NCBI GenBank assembly: GCA_016195805.1
Contig: JACPYT010000009.1
Location: 124,001 to 188,000, forward strand
Origin: Hydrogenophilales bacterium
GTDB taxonomy: Bacteria; Pseudomonadota; Gammaproteobacteria; Burkholderiales; Thiobacillaceae
DNA: 64,000 nucleotides
Reading direction: 5' to 3'
The notes below the pieces were generated by a model that was not told where the DNA came from, made no database searches, and saw only the letters and a program-made list of their open reading frames with translations. The position numbers and the translations under genes were made by a program. Within the stretch, counting starts at the first letter, position 1, and each line of letters starts with the position of its first letter. This document shows, piece after piece, positions 29,902 through 42,641 of the stretch.

Positions 29902-30153
29902 ATGTCCGAACCTGTTGTGTATGACCGCAATCCCGCCGAACTCGAACTCGAACCCGGCGAATACTGGTGGTGTTCCTGCGGTCGCTCGATGACGCAGCCG
30001 TTCTGCGATGGCTCGCACGAAGGCAGCGGTTTGGAACCGATGTCGTTCGTCATCAAGGAAAAAACGACGATATGGCTGTGCAACTGCAAGCACACCCAGG
30101 ACAAGCCGTTCTGTGACGGCACCCACAATGACCTGTCCGACGACATCTTCTGA
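29902..30153 (+). CDS. CDGSH iron-sulfur domain protein with two CDGSH motifs
   Basis: An 83-aa protein made of two tandem [2Fe-2S] CDGSH repeats: CSCGRSMTQPFCDGSH and CNCKHTQDKPFCDGTH, each giving a Cys3His cluster. It is the bacterial double-motif type and has no membrane anchor, unlike mitoNEET. A redox or cluster-transfer role is likely. The gene has its own leader of about 100 bp after the efflux operon and is followed by the DUF924 gene after 16 bp. Confidence 0.92.
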   Translation: MSEPVVYDRNPAELELEPGEYWWCSCGRSMTQPFCDGSHEGSGLEPMSFVIKEKTTIWLCNCKHTQDKPFCDGTHNDLSDDIF

Positions 30154-30169
30154 TTCGCCCGATCCCGTT

Positions 30170-30772
30170 ATGACTGCCTCGCCCGAAAGCGTGCTTGCCT
30201 TCTGGTTCGGCGCGCCGGGCAGCGCGGTCGAGGTAGCCGGACGGCAAGGCAAGCTGTGGTTCGGCAAGTCGCCGGTCAATGATCAAAGGGTGATCGAACG
30301 ATTTGCCGACACCCTGGCGGCCGCAAGCCAAGGCGGGTTCGATCACTGGGCCGGCACGCCACGAGGCCAGCTGGCGCTGGTGATCGTACTCGACCAGTTT
30401 CCGCATCACATCCACCGCGACCAGCCGCAGGCCTTCGCTACCGATCCGCAGTCGCTGGCCTTGAGCCTGGAGGCGCTGGCGGCAGGCGAAGACCGGCGCC
30501 TCGCGCCGATCGAGCGGGTGTTCCTCTACCTGCCGCTGGAACATGCCGAGTCGCTGGCCATGCAGGACCGATCCGTGGCCCTGTATGAAATCCTGGCACA
30601 CGAAGCCGCACCCGACGAACGCGCGCTGTTCGACAATTTCCTGGATTACGCACGCAAGCATCGCGACGTCGTCGCCCGCTTCGGCCGTTTCCCGCATCGC
30701 AACGCGATCCTCGGACGCGCGTCCACGCCTGACGAACTCGAGTTCCTGAAGCAGCCCGGCTCGCGTTTTTAG
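30170..30772 (+). CDS. DUF924 family protein
   Basis: A 200-aa soluble helical protein beginning ESVLAFWFGAPGSA and containing LALVIVLDQFPHHIHRD and FLYLPLEHAESL. All of these are marks of DUF924, a TPR-like family of unknown function common in proteobacteria. ATG 30170 is chosen over the earlier open frame that overlaps the CDGSH gene. It is probably co-transcribed with that gene. Confidence 0.85.
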   Translation: MTASPESVLAFWFGAPGSAVEVAGRQGKLWFGKSPVNDQRVIERFADTLAAASQGGFDHWAGTPRGQLALVIVLDQFPHHIHRDQPQAFATDPQSLALSLEALAAGEDRRLAPIERVFLYLPLEHAESLAMQDRSVALYEILAHEAAPDERALFDNFLDYARKHRDVVARFGRFPHRNAILGRASTPDELEFLKQPGSRF

Positions 30773-30839
30773 CAGCGTGTTGAAGGGCGCCGCGGCCCGC
30801 TCGCGTTAAAATGGCGGTTTTGCGCCTTCCGGCTCGCCC

Positions 30840-32891
30840 ATGTCCCGCCAGATCCTCGTCACCTCCGCCCTGCCCTACGCCAACGGCAGCATCCACCTCG
30901 GCCACCTGGTCGAATACATCCAGACCGACGTCTGGGTGCGCTTCCAGAAGATGCGCGGCCACGACTGCCGCTATATGTGCGCCGACGACACCCACGGCAC
31001 GGCGATCATGCTGCGTGCCGAGAAGGAAAACATCACGCCGGAGACCCTGATCGGCCGGGTATGGGACGAGCACACGCGCGATTTCGCCGGCTTCCACATC
31101 GGCTTCGACCATTACTACTCGACGCATTCCGACGAGAACCGTGCACTCGCTTCGAAGATCTACCTCGCGCTGAAGGACGCCGGCCTGATCGAGGTGAAGA
31201 CCATCGCCCAGCTGTACGACCCGGTGAAGAACCTGTTCCTGCCGGACCGCTTCATCAAGGGCGAATGCCCCAAGTGCGGCGCGGCCGACCAGTACGGCGA
31301 CAACTGCGAGGTGTGCGGCGCCACCTACAGCCCGACCGAGCTGAAGAACCCGGTGTCGGCGGTGTCGGGCGCGACGCCGGTACACAAGGATTCCGAGCAC
31401 TACTTCTTCAGGCTCGGCGACTGCGAGGCCTTCCTGCGCGAGTGGACGACCTCGGGCACGCTGCAGAGCGAAGCCGCCAACAAGATGCAGGAATGGTTCG
31501 GCGCCGGCCTCAACAACTGGGACATCAGCCGCGATGCGCCCTACTTCGGCTTCGAGATCCCCGGCGCGCCGGGCAAGTATTTCTACGTCTGGCTGGACGC
31601 GCCGGTCGGCTACATGGCGAGCTTCGCCAAATATGCCGCCGACAACGGCCTCGACTTCGACGCCTGGTGGGGCAAGGACTCGAAGACCGAACTGGTGCAC
31701 TTCATCGGCAAGGACATCCTGTATTTCCACGCGCTGTTCTGGCCGGCGATGCTGAAGTATTCCGGTCACCGCCTGCCGACCGCGGTGTATGCGCACGGTT
31801 TTTTGACAGTGAACGGCCAGAAAATGTCGAAGTCGCGCGGCACCTTCATCACCGCCGAGAGCTACCTGGCGCAGAAGCTGAATCCCGAGTGGCTGCGTTA
31901 TTACTATGCCGCCAAGCTCAATGGCTCGATGGAGGACATCGACCTCAACCTCGACGACTTTGTCGCGCGGGTGAACTCTGACCTGGTCGGCAAGTTCATC
32001 AACATCGCCAGCCGCACTGCCGGCTTCATCCACAAGAACTTCGAGGGCAGGCTCGCCGACGGCGTCGCCAATATCGAACTGATCGGCGACTTCCAGGCCG
32101 CTGCCGGCACCATCGCCGCGCACTACGAGGCACGTGATTACGCCAAGGCACTCAGAGAAATCATGGCGCTGGCCGACCGCGCCAACCAGTATGTGGCTGA
32201 CGAAAAGCCCTGGGAACTGGCGAAGAAACCTGAGGCAGTTTATCGCCTGCATGAAGTCTGCACGGTCGCGCTGAACTGCTTCCGCCTGCTGACCCTGTAT
32301 CTGAAGCCGGTTCTGCCGAAACTGGCGGAGCAGGTCGAGACCTTCCTCGACATTCCATCACTGGCCTGGGACGACTCGCAAAGCCTGTTCATCCGCCACC
32401 GCATCAACGAATACAGCCACCTGATGACCCGTATCGACCCCAAATCCATCGAAGCCATGGTAGACGCCAACAAGCAGAACCTCGAACCGACCCCGGCGCC
32501 GGCGCCGGCTCGTCACGCCGAAGCGCAGGCGCACGCCGCGCAACCGGCCATGCCGGTGTCCGAATCGATCAGCATCGACGACTTTGCGAAGATCGACCTG
32601 CGCATCGCGCGCATCGCCAATGCCGAACACGTCGAAGGGGCCGACAAGCTGCTGCGGCTGACGCTCGATCTCGGCGAACTCGGCACCCGCCAGGTATTCG
32701 CCGGCATCAAGTCGGCCTATGCACCGGAAGCCCTGGTGGGACGGCTGACCGTGATGGTCGCCAACCTCGCCCCGCGCAAAATGAAGTTCGGCATGAGCGA
32801 AGGCATGGTGCTGGCCGCCTCAGGGGATGCGCCCGGCCTGTTCATCCTGTCGCCCGACAGCGGCGCGCAGCCGGGCATGAAGGTGAAGTAA
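30840..32891 (+). CDS. metG: Methionine--tRNA ligase
   Basis: A 683-aa class I aminoacyl-tRNA synthetase. The HIGH motif is in [15 protein letters not shown], the zinc knuckle is [17 protein letters not shown], and the KMSKS loop is [11 protein letters not shown]. After an Ala/Pro linker, the C-terminal EMAP/Trbp tRNA-binding domain ([19 protein letters not shown]) allows dimerisation. It is full length and single copy in the window. Confidence 0.98.
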   Translation: MSRQILVTSALPYANGSIHLGHLVEYIQTDVWVRFQKMRGHDCRYMCADDTHGTAIMLRAEKENITPETLIGRVWDEHTRDFAGFHIGFDHYYSTHSDENRALASKIYLALKDAGLIEVKTIAQLYDPVKNLFLPDRFIKGECPKCGAADQYGDNCEVCGATYSPTELKNPVSAVSGATPVHKDSEHYFFRLGDCEAFLREWTTSGTLQSEAANKMQEWFGAGLNNWDISRDAPYFGFEIPGAPGKYFYVWLDAPVGYMASFAKYAADNGLDFDAWWGKDSKTELVHFIGKDILYFHALFWPAMLKYSGHRLPTAVYAHGFLTVNGQKMSKSRGTFITAESYLAQKLNPEWLRYYYAAKLNGSMEDIDLNLDDFVARVNSDLVGKFINIASRTAGFIHKNFEGRLADGVANIELIGDFQAAAGTIAAHYEARDYAKALREIMALADRANQYVADEKPWELAKKPEAVYRLHEVCTVALNCFRLLTLYLKPVLPKLAEQVETFLDIPSLAWDDSQSLFIRHRINEYSHLMTRIDPKSIEAMVDANKQNLEPTPAPAPARHAEAQAHAAQPAMPVSESISIDDFAKIDLRIARIANAEHVEGADKLLRLTLDLGELGTRQVFAGIKSAYAPEALVGRLTVMVANLAPRKMKFGMSEGMVLAASGDAPGLFILSPDSGAQPGMKVK

Positions 32892-32898
32892 GCCCGCC

Positions 32899-33168
32899 AT
32901 GAAAACGCATCACCTGCGCATCCATGGCCGCGTGCAGGGCGTGTGGTTCCGCGAATCGATGCGGGTCGAAGCCGAGCGGCTGAACGTCACTGGCTGGGTG
33001 CGCAACACTGCCGACGGCGCGGTCGAAGCCGTCATCCAGGGGCCGGCCGGCGCGGTCGACGCCTTGATCGAATGGGCGCGTAGCGGGCCACCGCTGGCGC
33101 GGGTCGACCGCGTCGAGATCGGCGAGGCACAAGGCCAGTACAGCGGATTCGTGAAGCGGACCGACTAG
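32899..33168 (+). CDS. acyP: Acylphosphatase
   Basis: An 89-aa protein hydrolysing carboxyl-phosphate bonds. It has the phosphate-binding loop [12 protein letters not shown] with its catalytic Arg, and the catalytic Asn is in [13 protein letters not shown]. The start follows metG by 7 bp, so it is probably co-transcribed. No signal peptide. Confidence 0.95.
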   Translation: MKTHHLRIHGRVQGVWFRESMRVEAERLNVTGWVRNTADGAVEAVIQGPAGAVDALIEWARSGPPLARVDRVEIGEAQGQYSGFVKRTD

Positions 33169-33196
33169 CGGCCGGGCAGCCGGGCAAAATCCGGGC

Positions 33197-33296
33197 AAAA
33201 AAATGCCCAGCTCAGTGAAGAGCCGGGCGGAGTATCCACCAAAGGAGGAGGATTGGAGGAGACAACACCAAGTGCCATTGCGGCGACCTCAGTGTT
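33197..33296 (-). ncRNA. Candidate trans-acting small RNA with anti-Shine-Dalgarno motifs
   Basis: On the minus strand, a predicted transcript of about 100 nt starts near 33296. It has a 5' helix closed by AACAC/GTGTT and a single-stranded CU-rich stretch with CUCCUCC (33261-33255) and CCUCCUCC (33251-33244). It ends with an intrinsic terminator of 9 bp (33228-33220 with 33213-33205, one G-U) followed by A and seven U. No homolog is claimed. The CCUCC loops are like those of anti-SD sRNAs (CcsR or sibling-type) that block ribosome binding. A 37-codon frame starting at 33278 would run through the terminator to a stop at 33165, so a coding role is less likely. Confidence 0.6.
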
Positions 33297-33302
33297 ATTA
33301 GA

Positions 33303-33331
33303 ATAATCTAATATTCTGCATTGCTTGTCAA
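33303..33331 (-). promoter_or_regulatory. Promoter of the candidate sRNA
   Basis: The minus-strand consensus -35 TTGACA (33331-33326), a 17-bp spacer and -10 GATTAT (33308-33303). The surrounding DNA is notably AT-rich for this genome. It lies between the dnaE stop and the sRNA, oriented away from dnaE. Confidence 0.65.
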
Positions 33332-33388
33332 CACTTTGTTACACAAAAAACATGGCTTGGTAGTTTTATATCAAGCGCGCTGGCGCGA

Positions 33389-36814
<3,426 letters not shown>

Positions 36815-36870
36815 GGGAAGAAGGCGGAGAAGCGAGCCGCTATTTTAACGCCGCCGAACGGGTGGCCAAA

Positions 36871-36900
36871 AACAAAAGGCAGCCGAAGCTGCCTTTTGTT
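36871..36900 (-). terminator. Intrinsic terminator after efp
   Basis: A perfect 13-bp stem (36871-36883 with 36888-36900) and a CGAA tetraloop. The A and T runs inside the stem make it symmetrical. It lies 15 bp downstream of the efp stop and would shield dnaE from earP-efp transcription. Confidence 0.85.
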
Positions 36901-36915
36901 GGAATAAGCATCGAA

Positions 36916-37476
36916 TCAGTTGGCGCGGCGCTTGAATTCGTTGGTGCGGGTGTCGATCTCGATCATGTCGCCGATTTCGACGAACGCGGCCACCGGCAGT
37001 TCGAAGCCGGTCGGCTTGATGCGGGCGGGCTTCATCACCTTGCCGGAGGTGTCGCCGCGCACGGCGGGCTCGGTGTATTCGACTTCGCGGATGACGGTGG
37101 TGGGCATCTCGACCGAGATCGCCTTGCCGTCGTAGAACACCACTTCGACCGGCATGCCGTCGTCGAGGTAGTTCAGCGCGTCACCGAGGTTTTCGCCTTC
37201 GACTTCGTACTGGTTGTATTCGCCATCCATGAACACATACAGCGGATCGGCGAAGTAGGAATAGGTGCATTCCTTGCGGTCGAGGTTGACCGTCTCGAAC
37301 TTGTCGTCGGCGCGGTAAACGCTTTCCATGCCGGAACCGTTGAGCAGGTTCTTCAGTTTCATCTTGACGACGGAGGCATTGCGGCCCGATTTCGAGAATT
37401 CGGCCTTTTGCACCACCATCGGGTCTTTGCCGATCATCACGACGTTGCCGGCGCGGAGTTCCTGTGCGATTTTCAT
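36916..37476 (-). CDS. efp: Elongation factor P
   Basis: A 186-aa, three-domain OB-fold protein that rescues ribosomes stalled at polyproline. The tip loop is KSGRNAS with Arg32, the site that is rhamnosylated by EarP in this group, instead of the Lys34 that is beta-lysylated in Escherichia. It is 47 bp downstream of earP on the same strand and closed by a strong terminator. Confidence 0.97.
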   Translation of the reverse strand: MKIAQELRAGNVVMIGKDPMVVQKAEFSKSGRNASVVKMKLKNLLNGSGMESVYRADDKFETVNLDRKECTYSYFADPLYVFMDGEYNQYEVEGENLGDALNYLDDGMPVEVVFYDGKAISVEMPTTVIREVEYTEPAVRGDTSGKVMKPARIKPTGFELPVAAFVEIGDMIEIDTRTNEFKRRAN

Positions 37477-37523
37477 GGGTGTGTCCTGTGCTGCGAGAGC
37501 TTCTAAGAGATTGAGAAAACTCG

Positions 37524-38669
37524 CTATTTTAACTTGTTTTCAACAAAATCCACCAGCTTTTCGCTCAGCAGCCCTGCCAGCCTGAGTCGATCACACCAGC
37601 CTTCCGCATGGCGCTCGATTGCAACCTGCTGCGCCCGCCAGGCTGCCCAGCAGGCCGCCACACCCACGGCCTCCGGCTGACCATTCCAGTGTCGCCACAT
37701 CCCGCCTACCGCGCGCGCCGCCTCATGGCCCAGCCCCTCCGTATAATGCGCCAGCAGCGCGTCCAGCTTGTCCCAGTGCGCAGCCTCGGCCTGCGGATAG
37801 GCTTGCCACACCAGCGGGCGCGCCGCCCACTGCGCCCGTACGCAGGAATCTTCGCCGCGCACGAAATTGAGGTCGCATGCCCACAACAGCCGGTCGTACG
37901 TGTCCTGATCCGAGAAAGGCAGGATCTGCAGTTGCAAGGCGCCGCGTCTGTATGCCTCACCCGCGCGCAGCCCTGGAACCGACAGCCAAGTCGCCAGTTG
38001 AGGGATGGCCCGGCCTTCCGGCACGAGGCAGGTGATCGGGCGCGCGTCAGCCGACCAGGCATCGAGCAAAACAGGCAGCGCCGGGTTCTCGTAGGCGAAC
38101 AGCGACACCCGCAGTTCATCCGCCTGCGGCACAGCCAGGCCCCGTTCGCGCCAGAACGCCGGCGTTCCGCTGCGGACGAATCCGGCGCGCCGCTGGTCCA
38201 GCTCCGCCTCGGCCAGCAAGCCGCCGGTGTCCGCTGTGTAGCCGGGGAAGTAGAAATACTTGGTCAGCGGCAAACGTGGGTGCGGCGAAGGCAAACCGTG
38301 GTGGGCAGCCACCCAGGGCTCGGCGCTGAGGTATTCGAGATTGATCCAGACCGGCGGCGGCGACTGCATGCTCATGGCGGCCAGATAGGGTTCCGGCAGC
38401 GCACAGCCGAATGCCTCGACCACCACCTGTGCCGGTTCGGCTGGCGCAAACGGCATGCGCCACGCGCAGACCGTCACCCCTTCGCAGGCTTGCCGATCCG
38501 CGTCCGCGTCGATAGCCGGCCAGATGTGGCGGAACGCGCGCAGGTCGTCCACCCACAGCCGCACGCTCAGGCCATGTTCGCCGGCCAGCCCGCGCGCCAG
38601 CCGCCAGGCGATGCCGATGTCGCCATAGTTGTCGACGACGTTGCAGAAGATATCCCAGGTGGCGCGCAT
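37524..38669 (-). CDS. earP: EF-P arginine rhamnosyltransferase
   Basis: A 381-aa GT-B glycosyltransferase of the EarP/DUF2331 family. It starts [20 protein letters not shown], with the conserved NYGDIG dTDP-rhamnose-site motif and a C-terminal [16 protein letters not shown] segment that includes the catalytic/binding Asp and Glu region. It transfers rhamnose from dTDP-L-rhamnose to Arg32 of EF-P. The start at 38669 is preferred over 38678 because AGGA is properly spaced from it. It is adjacent to its substrate gene efp. Confidence 0.95.
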   Translation of the reverse strand: MRATWDIFCNVVDNYGDIGIAWRLARGLAGEHGLSVRLWVDDLRAFRHIWPAIDADADRQACEGVTVCAWRMPFAPAEPAQVVVEAFGCALPEPYLAAMSMQSPPPVWINLEYLSAEPWVAAHHGLPSPHPRLPLTKYFYFPGYTADTGGLLAEAELDQRRAGFVRSGTPAFWRERGLAVPQADELRVSLFAYENPALPVLLDAWSADARPITCLVPEGRAIPQLATWLSVPGLRAGEAYRRGALQLQILPFSDQDTYDRLLWACDLNFVRGEDSCVRAQWAARPLVWQAYPQAEAAHWDKLDALLAHYTEGLGHEAARAVGGMWRHWNGQPEAVGVAACWAAWRAQQVAIERHAEGWCDRLRLAGLLSEKLVDFVENKLK

Positions 38670-38699
38670 GGCGTGCATCCTACCGCATCCCCAAAACGG

Positions 38700-38722
38700 C
38701 GAAGGCCCCTCCGGGGCCTTCG
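38700..38722 (-). terminator. Intrinsic terminator after the PsiF-repeat gene
   Basis: A perfect 10-bp stem CGAAGGCCCC/GGGGCCTTCG with a 3-nt loop. The minus-strand continuation is CCG then four T, so the U-tract is short. It is the end of the unit that starts at 39049. Confidence 0.65.
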
Positions 38723-38746
38723 TTCAAACCTGCCTGAGCGTTCAGC

Positions 38747-39049
38747 TCACTTCTTGCCGGACAGACAGGATTTCATGAACGCCTTGCGTGCATCACCCTT
38801 CATCTGCTTGCCCGAGGCCTCGGCGTTGCAGTCCTTCATGCGCTGCTGCTGGGTCATTGCCTTGCCCTCGGATTTCGCCCCGCCGGACAGACAGGATTTC
38901 ATGAACGCCTTGCGCGCATCGCCGGTAAGCTGTTGTTTGCCCGCATCGGCGTTGCAGGATTTCATCCGCGACTGCTGGACCGTTTCCGCCCAGGCCCCCG
39001 TGGCCAGCAGCGCGCCCGCCACCAGGCCGACCAGCATGATTCGTTTCAT
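38747..39049 (-). CDS. PsiF-repeat periplasmic protein
   Basis: A 100-aa exported protein. A signal peptide (MKRIMLVGLVAGALLATGAWA) is followed by two PsiF repeats (MKSCNADAGKQQLTGDARKA and MKDCNAEASGKQMKGDARKA), each ending FMKSCLSG. The paired cysteines probably form disulfides. PsiF was first described as phosphate-starvation induced in Escherichia coli, but its function is unknown. ATG 39049 is chosen because it gives the signal peptide and has AGGGC upstream. The longer open frame is not used. Confidence 0.87.
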   Translation of the reverse strand: MKRIMLVGLVAGALLATGAWAETVQQSRMKSCNADAGKQQLTGDARKAFMKSCLSGGAKSEGKAMTQQQRMKDCNAEASGKQMKGDARKAFMKSCLSGKK

Positions 39050-39321
39050 TCGAGTGCCCTCCTTTTGGTTGATTGGAAACCACAGTTTAGCCGAGCCCCT
39101 TGTTTTTTCTCGCTTTCCTCTTGTAAAAACGCATGCGCGGTAGTAAAAAGCCAAAAGTTTGGTTTCAAGAACCGTGCAGGTTTGGCATTACCACTGGGCA
39201 TCACCGGGTAGCGCGCTTGAATTCAGACCGACGGCTAAAAAAATCACGCCGTCCTGTCATCCGCCAACGCAGTCATGCTTATCGCGGTTATGTTTAGTGT
39301 CACGCCAAGGAGGGAGTTTTA

Positions 39322-39528
39322 ATGGCAACAGGTACTGTCAAGTGGTTCAGCGATGCCAAGGGTTTTGGATTCATCACCCCCGATGACGGCGGCGAAGATG
39401 TGTTCGCACATTTTTCCGCCATCCAGACCAGCGGCTTCAAAACCCTGAAGGAAGGCCAGAAGGTCAGCTTCGAAGTCAGCCAGGGCCCCAAGGGCAAGCA
39501 GGCTTCCAACATCCAGCCGCAAGGTTGA
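39322..39528 (+). CDS. Cold-shock domain protein (Csp family)
   Basis: A 68-aa single-domain OB-fold nucleic-acid binder. RNP1 is KGFGFI and RNP2 is DVFAHF, both intact. It acts as an RNA chaperone or transcription antiterminator. The RBS AAGGAGGG is strong, and the gene is closed by a robust terminator. Whether it is cold-induced cannot be told; the preceding leader of about 100 bp has room for a regulatory 5' UTR. Confidence 0.97.
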   Translation: MATGTVKWFSDAKGFGFITPDDGGEDVFAHFSAIQTSGFKTLKEGQKVSFEVSQGPKGKQASNIQPQG

Positions 39529-39544
39529 GCTGTTGAGTTGACGC

Positions 39545-39572
39545 AAAAAACCCCGCTTCGGCGGGGTTTTTT
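39545..39572 (+). terminator. Intrinsic terminator of the cold-shock gene
   Basis: AAAAAACCCCGC (39545-39556), a TTCG tetraloop, then GCGGGGTTTTTT (39561-39572): a textbook bidirectional terminator. Confidence 0.95.
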
Positions 39573-39917
39573 GTTGGCTGTCGCCATTAGCTACCTGTTG
39601 CCCTTAGATTCTTGATATGTGCGGCAGGATGACTTGAGCACCTCGATCGGCAACCGCGCCGTGTTCCATAGATCGATCCATAATCGGCTCAAGGCATTAT
39701 TCCGAGGAGGCCGGCTCAAGCCTGTCGCCTTGGAAATAGCCTCGCCATATTCCAATAGTCACACACGCGCTTCCCGAATCCCTGCCAAAACAAAATATCG
39801 GATTTTCCGATGATGACGTTCGTATATTCCCGTTTCCTTCACACGCGCCGTTGCCGAAAAATGAACCACGCTGCAATCAGCATGTTGCTCAACTGGCAGT
39901 ACGAGATAGGAGGACTC
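39573..39917 (+). other. Gene-poor interval before the SDR gene
   Basis: About 345 bp with no convincing gene. The only structure noted is an inverted repeat ATCGGA-TTT-TCCGAT (39797-39811), about 110 bp before the SDR start, which could be an operator. A strong Shine-Dalgarno (AGGAGG at 39908-39913) marks the start of the following gene. A short open frame at 39619-39813 has no homology features. Confidence 0.5.
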
Positions 39918-40655
39918 ATGAAAACGAACACTGGAAAAATTGAACATGTCATGATCGTAGGTGGCAGTTCCGGTATGGGCTTGGCGCTTGCCGAGCGCTT
40001 GCTGAAGGAAGGTACTGAGGTGACGATCGTAGGACGTTCTGAAGGGCGGCTCGCCACGGCGCGGAATGGCCTAGGCGGTGAAGGACGGTTGCGTACCGAG
40101 GTGGCCGATATCGCGCAGGAGGAACAGGTCGCGCAACTGTTTGCGCGATGCAGGCCACTCGATCACATCGTCACAACTGCGGCGGACATTGAAGGTGCCT
40201 ACCAATTCTTGCCGTCTCTCGAAATCGCGGCCGCACGCAAGGTCATCGATTCCAAGTTCATCGGCCCGTTGCTGCTGGCCAAATACGGTGCGCCGCGGCT
40301 TTCCCCCGCAGGTTCGATCACCTTCACTTCCGGGATCGCGGCCTACCGCCCCGCACCGCGTGGCTCAGTCGTCGCCGCGATCAATGGCGCGCTGGCATCA
40401 CTCGCCTACGCATTGGCAGTCGAGCTCGGTCCGATCAGGGTCAATGTGGTATCCCCGGGCTGGGTGGATTCGCCGATCTGGGAATTCGTTGCCGGTGATG
40501 CCAAAACGGCCACGCTGGAGGCGATGGCGGAGCGGCTGCCGGTTGGCCGGGTCGGCCAGCCGGCGGACATCGCCGATGCCATCCGCTTCCTGATGCATAA
40601 CGACTTTGTCACGGGGACGGTTCTGCACGTCGATGGCGGCCAACGTCTGATCTGA
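39918..40655 (+). CDS. Short-chain dehydrogenase/reductase family protein lacking YxxxK
   Basis: A 245-aa Rossmann-fold protein with the N-terminal cofactor motif VGGSSGMGLA and C-terminal PGWVDSP. The active-site region reads SGIAAYRPAPRGSVVAAINGA. The usual Tyr-x-x-x-Lys is missing, because Asn stands where Lys is expected. This matches a known divergent SDR group (PRK07041-like), whose activity is uncertain. ATG 39918 has AGGAGG upstream. Its 3' end overlaps the convergent LysR gene by 47 bp. Confidence 0.85.
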   Translation: MKTNTGKIEHVMIVGGSSGMGLALAERLLKEGTEVTIVGRSEGRLATARNGLGGEGRLRTEVADIAQEEQVAQLFARCRPLDHIVTTAADIEGAYQFLPSLEIAAARKVIDSKFIGPLLLAKYGAPRLSPAGSITFTSGIAAYRPAPRGSVVAAINGALASLAYALAVELGPIRVNVVSPGWVDSPIWEFVAGDAKTATLEAMAERLPVGRVGQPADIADAIRFLMHNDFVTGTVLHVDGGQRLI

Positions 40656-41541
40656 TCGCACCTAGGCTTGCGCGAGCAGCATCCAGAAAGAGGCTGAGGG
40701 TCGTCGGCTGCACACGCCGCCGGCGCCAGCTCATCGCGATGGGCACGGACCGCGCTTCGCCCAGCCAGGGCCGGACGATCAACCCAGTTTCCGATTCGGA
40801 GACAACCAGACTGGGGACGATCGCGCAACCGAGCCCCGTCTCCACCAAGCGCCGGATCGCCGTAATGCTGTTGAACTCTCCCGCGACCCGCGGTCGGCCC
40901 GGTCTATCCACCGGGAATGCAGATTCGAACATCTGCCGATAGACGCAGCCTGCCTCAGTTACCAGGAAATCTTCGCCCGCCATGTCGTTCGGCTCGATGG
41001 CATCGCATTCCGCAAGCCAATGTCCGAGAGGCGCGATGACGGCCAAGCGCTCATGAGAGACCACTTCGCTGCACAAATCGTCATTTGACAAAACATCGCC
41101 GAAAGCAAAGCAGACATCTAGTGCACCGCGCCGTACCGCATTGCGCAGCTCGCCGCTAGTGGCCACCTTCAATTGCAAGGCGATGGAGGGGTGCGTCCGG
41201 CTGAATTCGGCTAGAAGCGGCGGCAATCGACTTGCGCAAATCGTTTCCAGACCGCCAATCGCGACACTGCCTGCTGCGAACCCTGCAGCATCCGCCACGG
41301 CGGAGCGCGCTTCGTCGACCAGGGTGAGAATGTCCTCGGCATATTCGAGCAGGCGGCGTCCAGCCCCGGTCAGGCTGAGTTTTCGCCGCGACCGATCGAA
41401 CAGCGGCGTCCCGAGTTCCGTTTCCAATGCCTGGATCTGTTCCGTCACGCTGGACTGAACCAGGTGAACCTGTTCGGCCGCACGCGTGAAACTCAGCGTC
41501 GAGGCGACTGCTGCGAAAGTCTTCAGATGTCTGAATTGCAT
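40609..41541 (-). CDS. LysR-family transcriptional regulator
   Basis: A 310-aa LTTR: an N-terminal winged HTH (QFRHLKTFAAVASTLSFTRA, then AEQVHLVQSSVTEQIQALE) and a C-terminal periplasmic-binding-like effector domain. Met at 41541 is chosen as the family start; the open frame begins earlier. It converges with the SDR gene with 47 bp of overlapping coding sequence. The divergent target expected for an LTTR is not obvious, because the next 260 bp upstream lack a plus-strand gene. Confidence 0.88.
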   Translation of the reverse strand: MQFRHLKTFAAVASTLSFTRAAEQVHLVQSSVTEQIQALETELGTPLFDRSRRKLSLTGAGRRLLEYAEDILTLVDEARSAVADAAGFAAGSVAIGGLETICASRLPPLLAEFSRTHPSIALQLKVATSGELRNAVRRGALDVCFAFGDVLSNDDLCSEVVSHERLAVIAPLGHWLAECDAIEPNDMAGEDFLVTEAGCVYRQMFESAFPVDRPGRPRVAGEFNSITAIRRLVETGLGCAIVPSLVVSESETGLIVRPWLGEARSVPIAMSWRRRRVQPTTLSLFLDAARASLGAIRSDVGRHRRAEPSP

Positions 41542-41806
41542 TTTTACATTAAGGGGTACCCGTTTCATAACCCGGTTCAGGGCCTTATGACCACTCCCCA
41601 ATGTGGTCAACTGTCAGGGGAATCCCGTACCAGCACACTCCGGGCAGGTTTCTCTGACGCCCTCCGGCGATTCCATGCATCCGTCCATCGGGCAGCGAAT
41701 GCTTCTTTCTCCTCGGGCGTCATAATCTATGTCCGTCCACGTTTCGCCTATCTTTTGGTGTCGTTGATATACGCTAAATTTCAGCCAACATTAGCCAAAA
41801 GAAAGG

Positions 41807-42190
41807 TCATGTTTCTGGAACATATAAGCGAGCTTCCAGGTTATGGCCATCGGGGTCATAAAAGTAGAAGGCCTTTGCTAGACCTCGCGCACCAAAAGGA
41901 TTTTCTGCAATCAAACCATCTCTGACAAATACATCGCCACCAAATGGAATGTTCCTGCTTATAAGCCGGGAATGAAGCCCATAAAACGAAGCGTTGTCCA
42001 GTGAAAACGCAAGATGCACCGGACCTTTGGGTTCTTCTTGCATCAGATCAATTGTTAGCGACGGACTGACTCGGACGACTTCAAATGGACCAGCACGTCC
42101 AACGTGCTTGAATCCCAGGACCTGGTTGTAGAACTCGACAGCGTCCGGTGTGCTTCTCACACGGAGTATCAAGTGGTCGAGACAGATCAT
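41807..42190 (-). CDS. VOC-family (glyoxalase/dioxygenase fold) protein
   Basis: A 127-aa protein with two beta-alpha-beta-beta-beta modules. It begins MICLDHLILRVRSTPDAVEF with His6 as one metal ligand, and FYFYDPDGHNLEARLY is the C-terminal ligand-bearing strand. The fold serves glyoxalases, fosfomycin-resistance enzymes and extradiol dioxygenases; no specific reaction can be assigned. GGAGG precedes the ATG. It lies 68 bp after the SnoaL-like gene and is probably in the same MarR-controlled unit. Confidence 0.85.
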   Translation of the reverse strand: MICLDHLILRVRSTPDAVEFYNQVLGFKHVGRAGPFEVVRVSPSLTIDLMQEEPKGPVHLAFSLDNASFYGLHSRLISRNIPFGGDVFVRDGLIAENPFGARGLAKAFYFYDPDGHNLEARLYVPET

Positions 42191-42258
42191 CGATCGCCTC
42201 CAGAAACGGAATTCATTACGTATGTCAGAGCCCACATGAGCTGGCGAAGGGAAGCCCT

Positions 42259-42627
42259 CTATTCACTTGCGCCGTAACAAGCCATGGCTTCTTTCACCAA
42301 GCCGCTCTTGTTCAGTATAAAGGTTTCGGCGACCATGCCGCGATGACCGCGATAGACAAGCACTATGCTGTTGACGCCCATCATCACGTCGTGGAGAGTG
42401 AGTTTCAGGTTCGGTATTCGTTCCAGTCCTTTGGCCCAGTAGGCGCGCACGGAGGACTTTCCGCGCAGCACGCCCGAGGGCTCGCCGGCAATAACGGGAA
42501 TCAGCGGCGAGGCAAACACAAAATCCTCGGTGTAGTGGCATAACACCGCTTCCAGGTCGCGGCGGTTCCACGCGTCGATCCATTGTTCAGCAAACTTCAT
42601 CGCGGTATTGCAGTCTACGATCGACAT
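42259..42627 (-). CDS. SnoaL/NTF2-like domain protein
   Basis: A 122-aa cone-shaped NTF2-like protein (KFAEQWIDAWNRRDLEAVLC, then LRGKSSVRAYWAKGLERIP). The fold covers isomerases, dehydratases and ligand-binding proteins, so the function is open. ATG 42627 is preferred, with a GTG four codons upstream as the alternative. It is divergent from marR across a short region with two identical-type palindromes, so it is likely a repression target. Confidence 0.8.
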   Translation of the reverse strand: MSIVDCNTAMKFAEQWIDAWNRRDLEAVLCHYTEDFVFASPLIPVIAGEPSGVLRGKSSVRAYWAKGLERIPNLKLTLHDVMMGVNSIVLVYRGHRGMVAETFILNKSGLVKEAMACYGASE

Positions 42628-42641
42628 CGATGGCACCACAC

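Noticed and set aside
39619..39813. A 64-codon frame between the cold-shock and SDR genes
   Set aside because: No Shine-Dalgarno, no recognisable motif and atypical composition.
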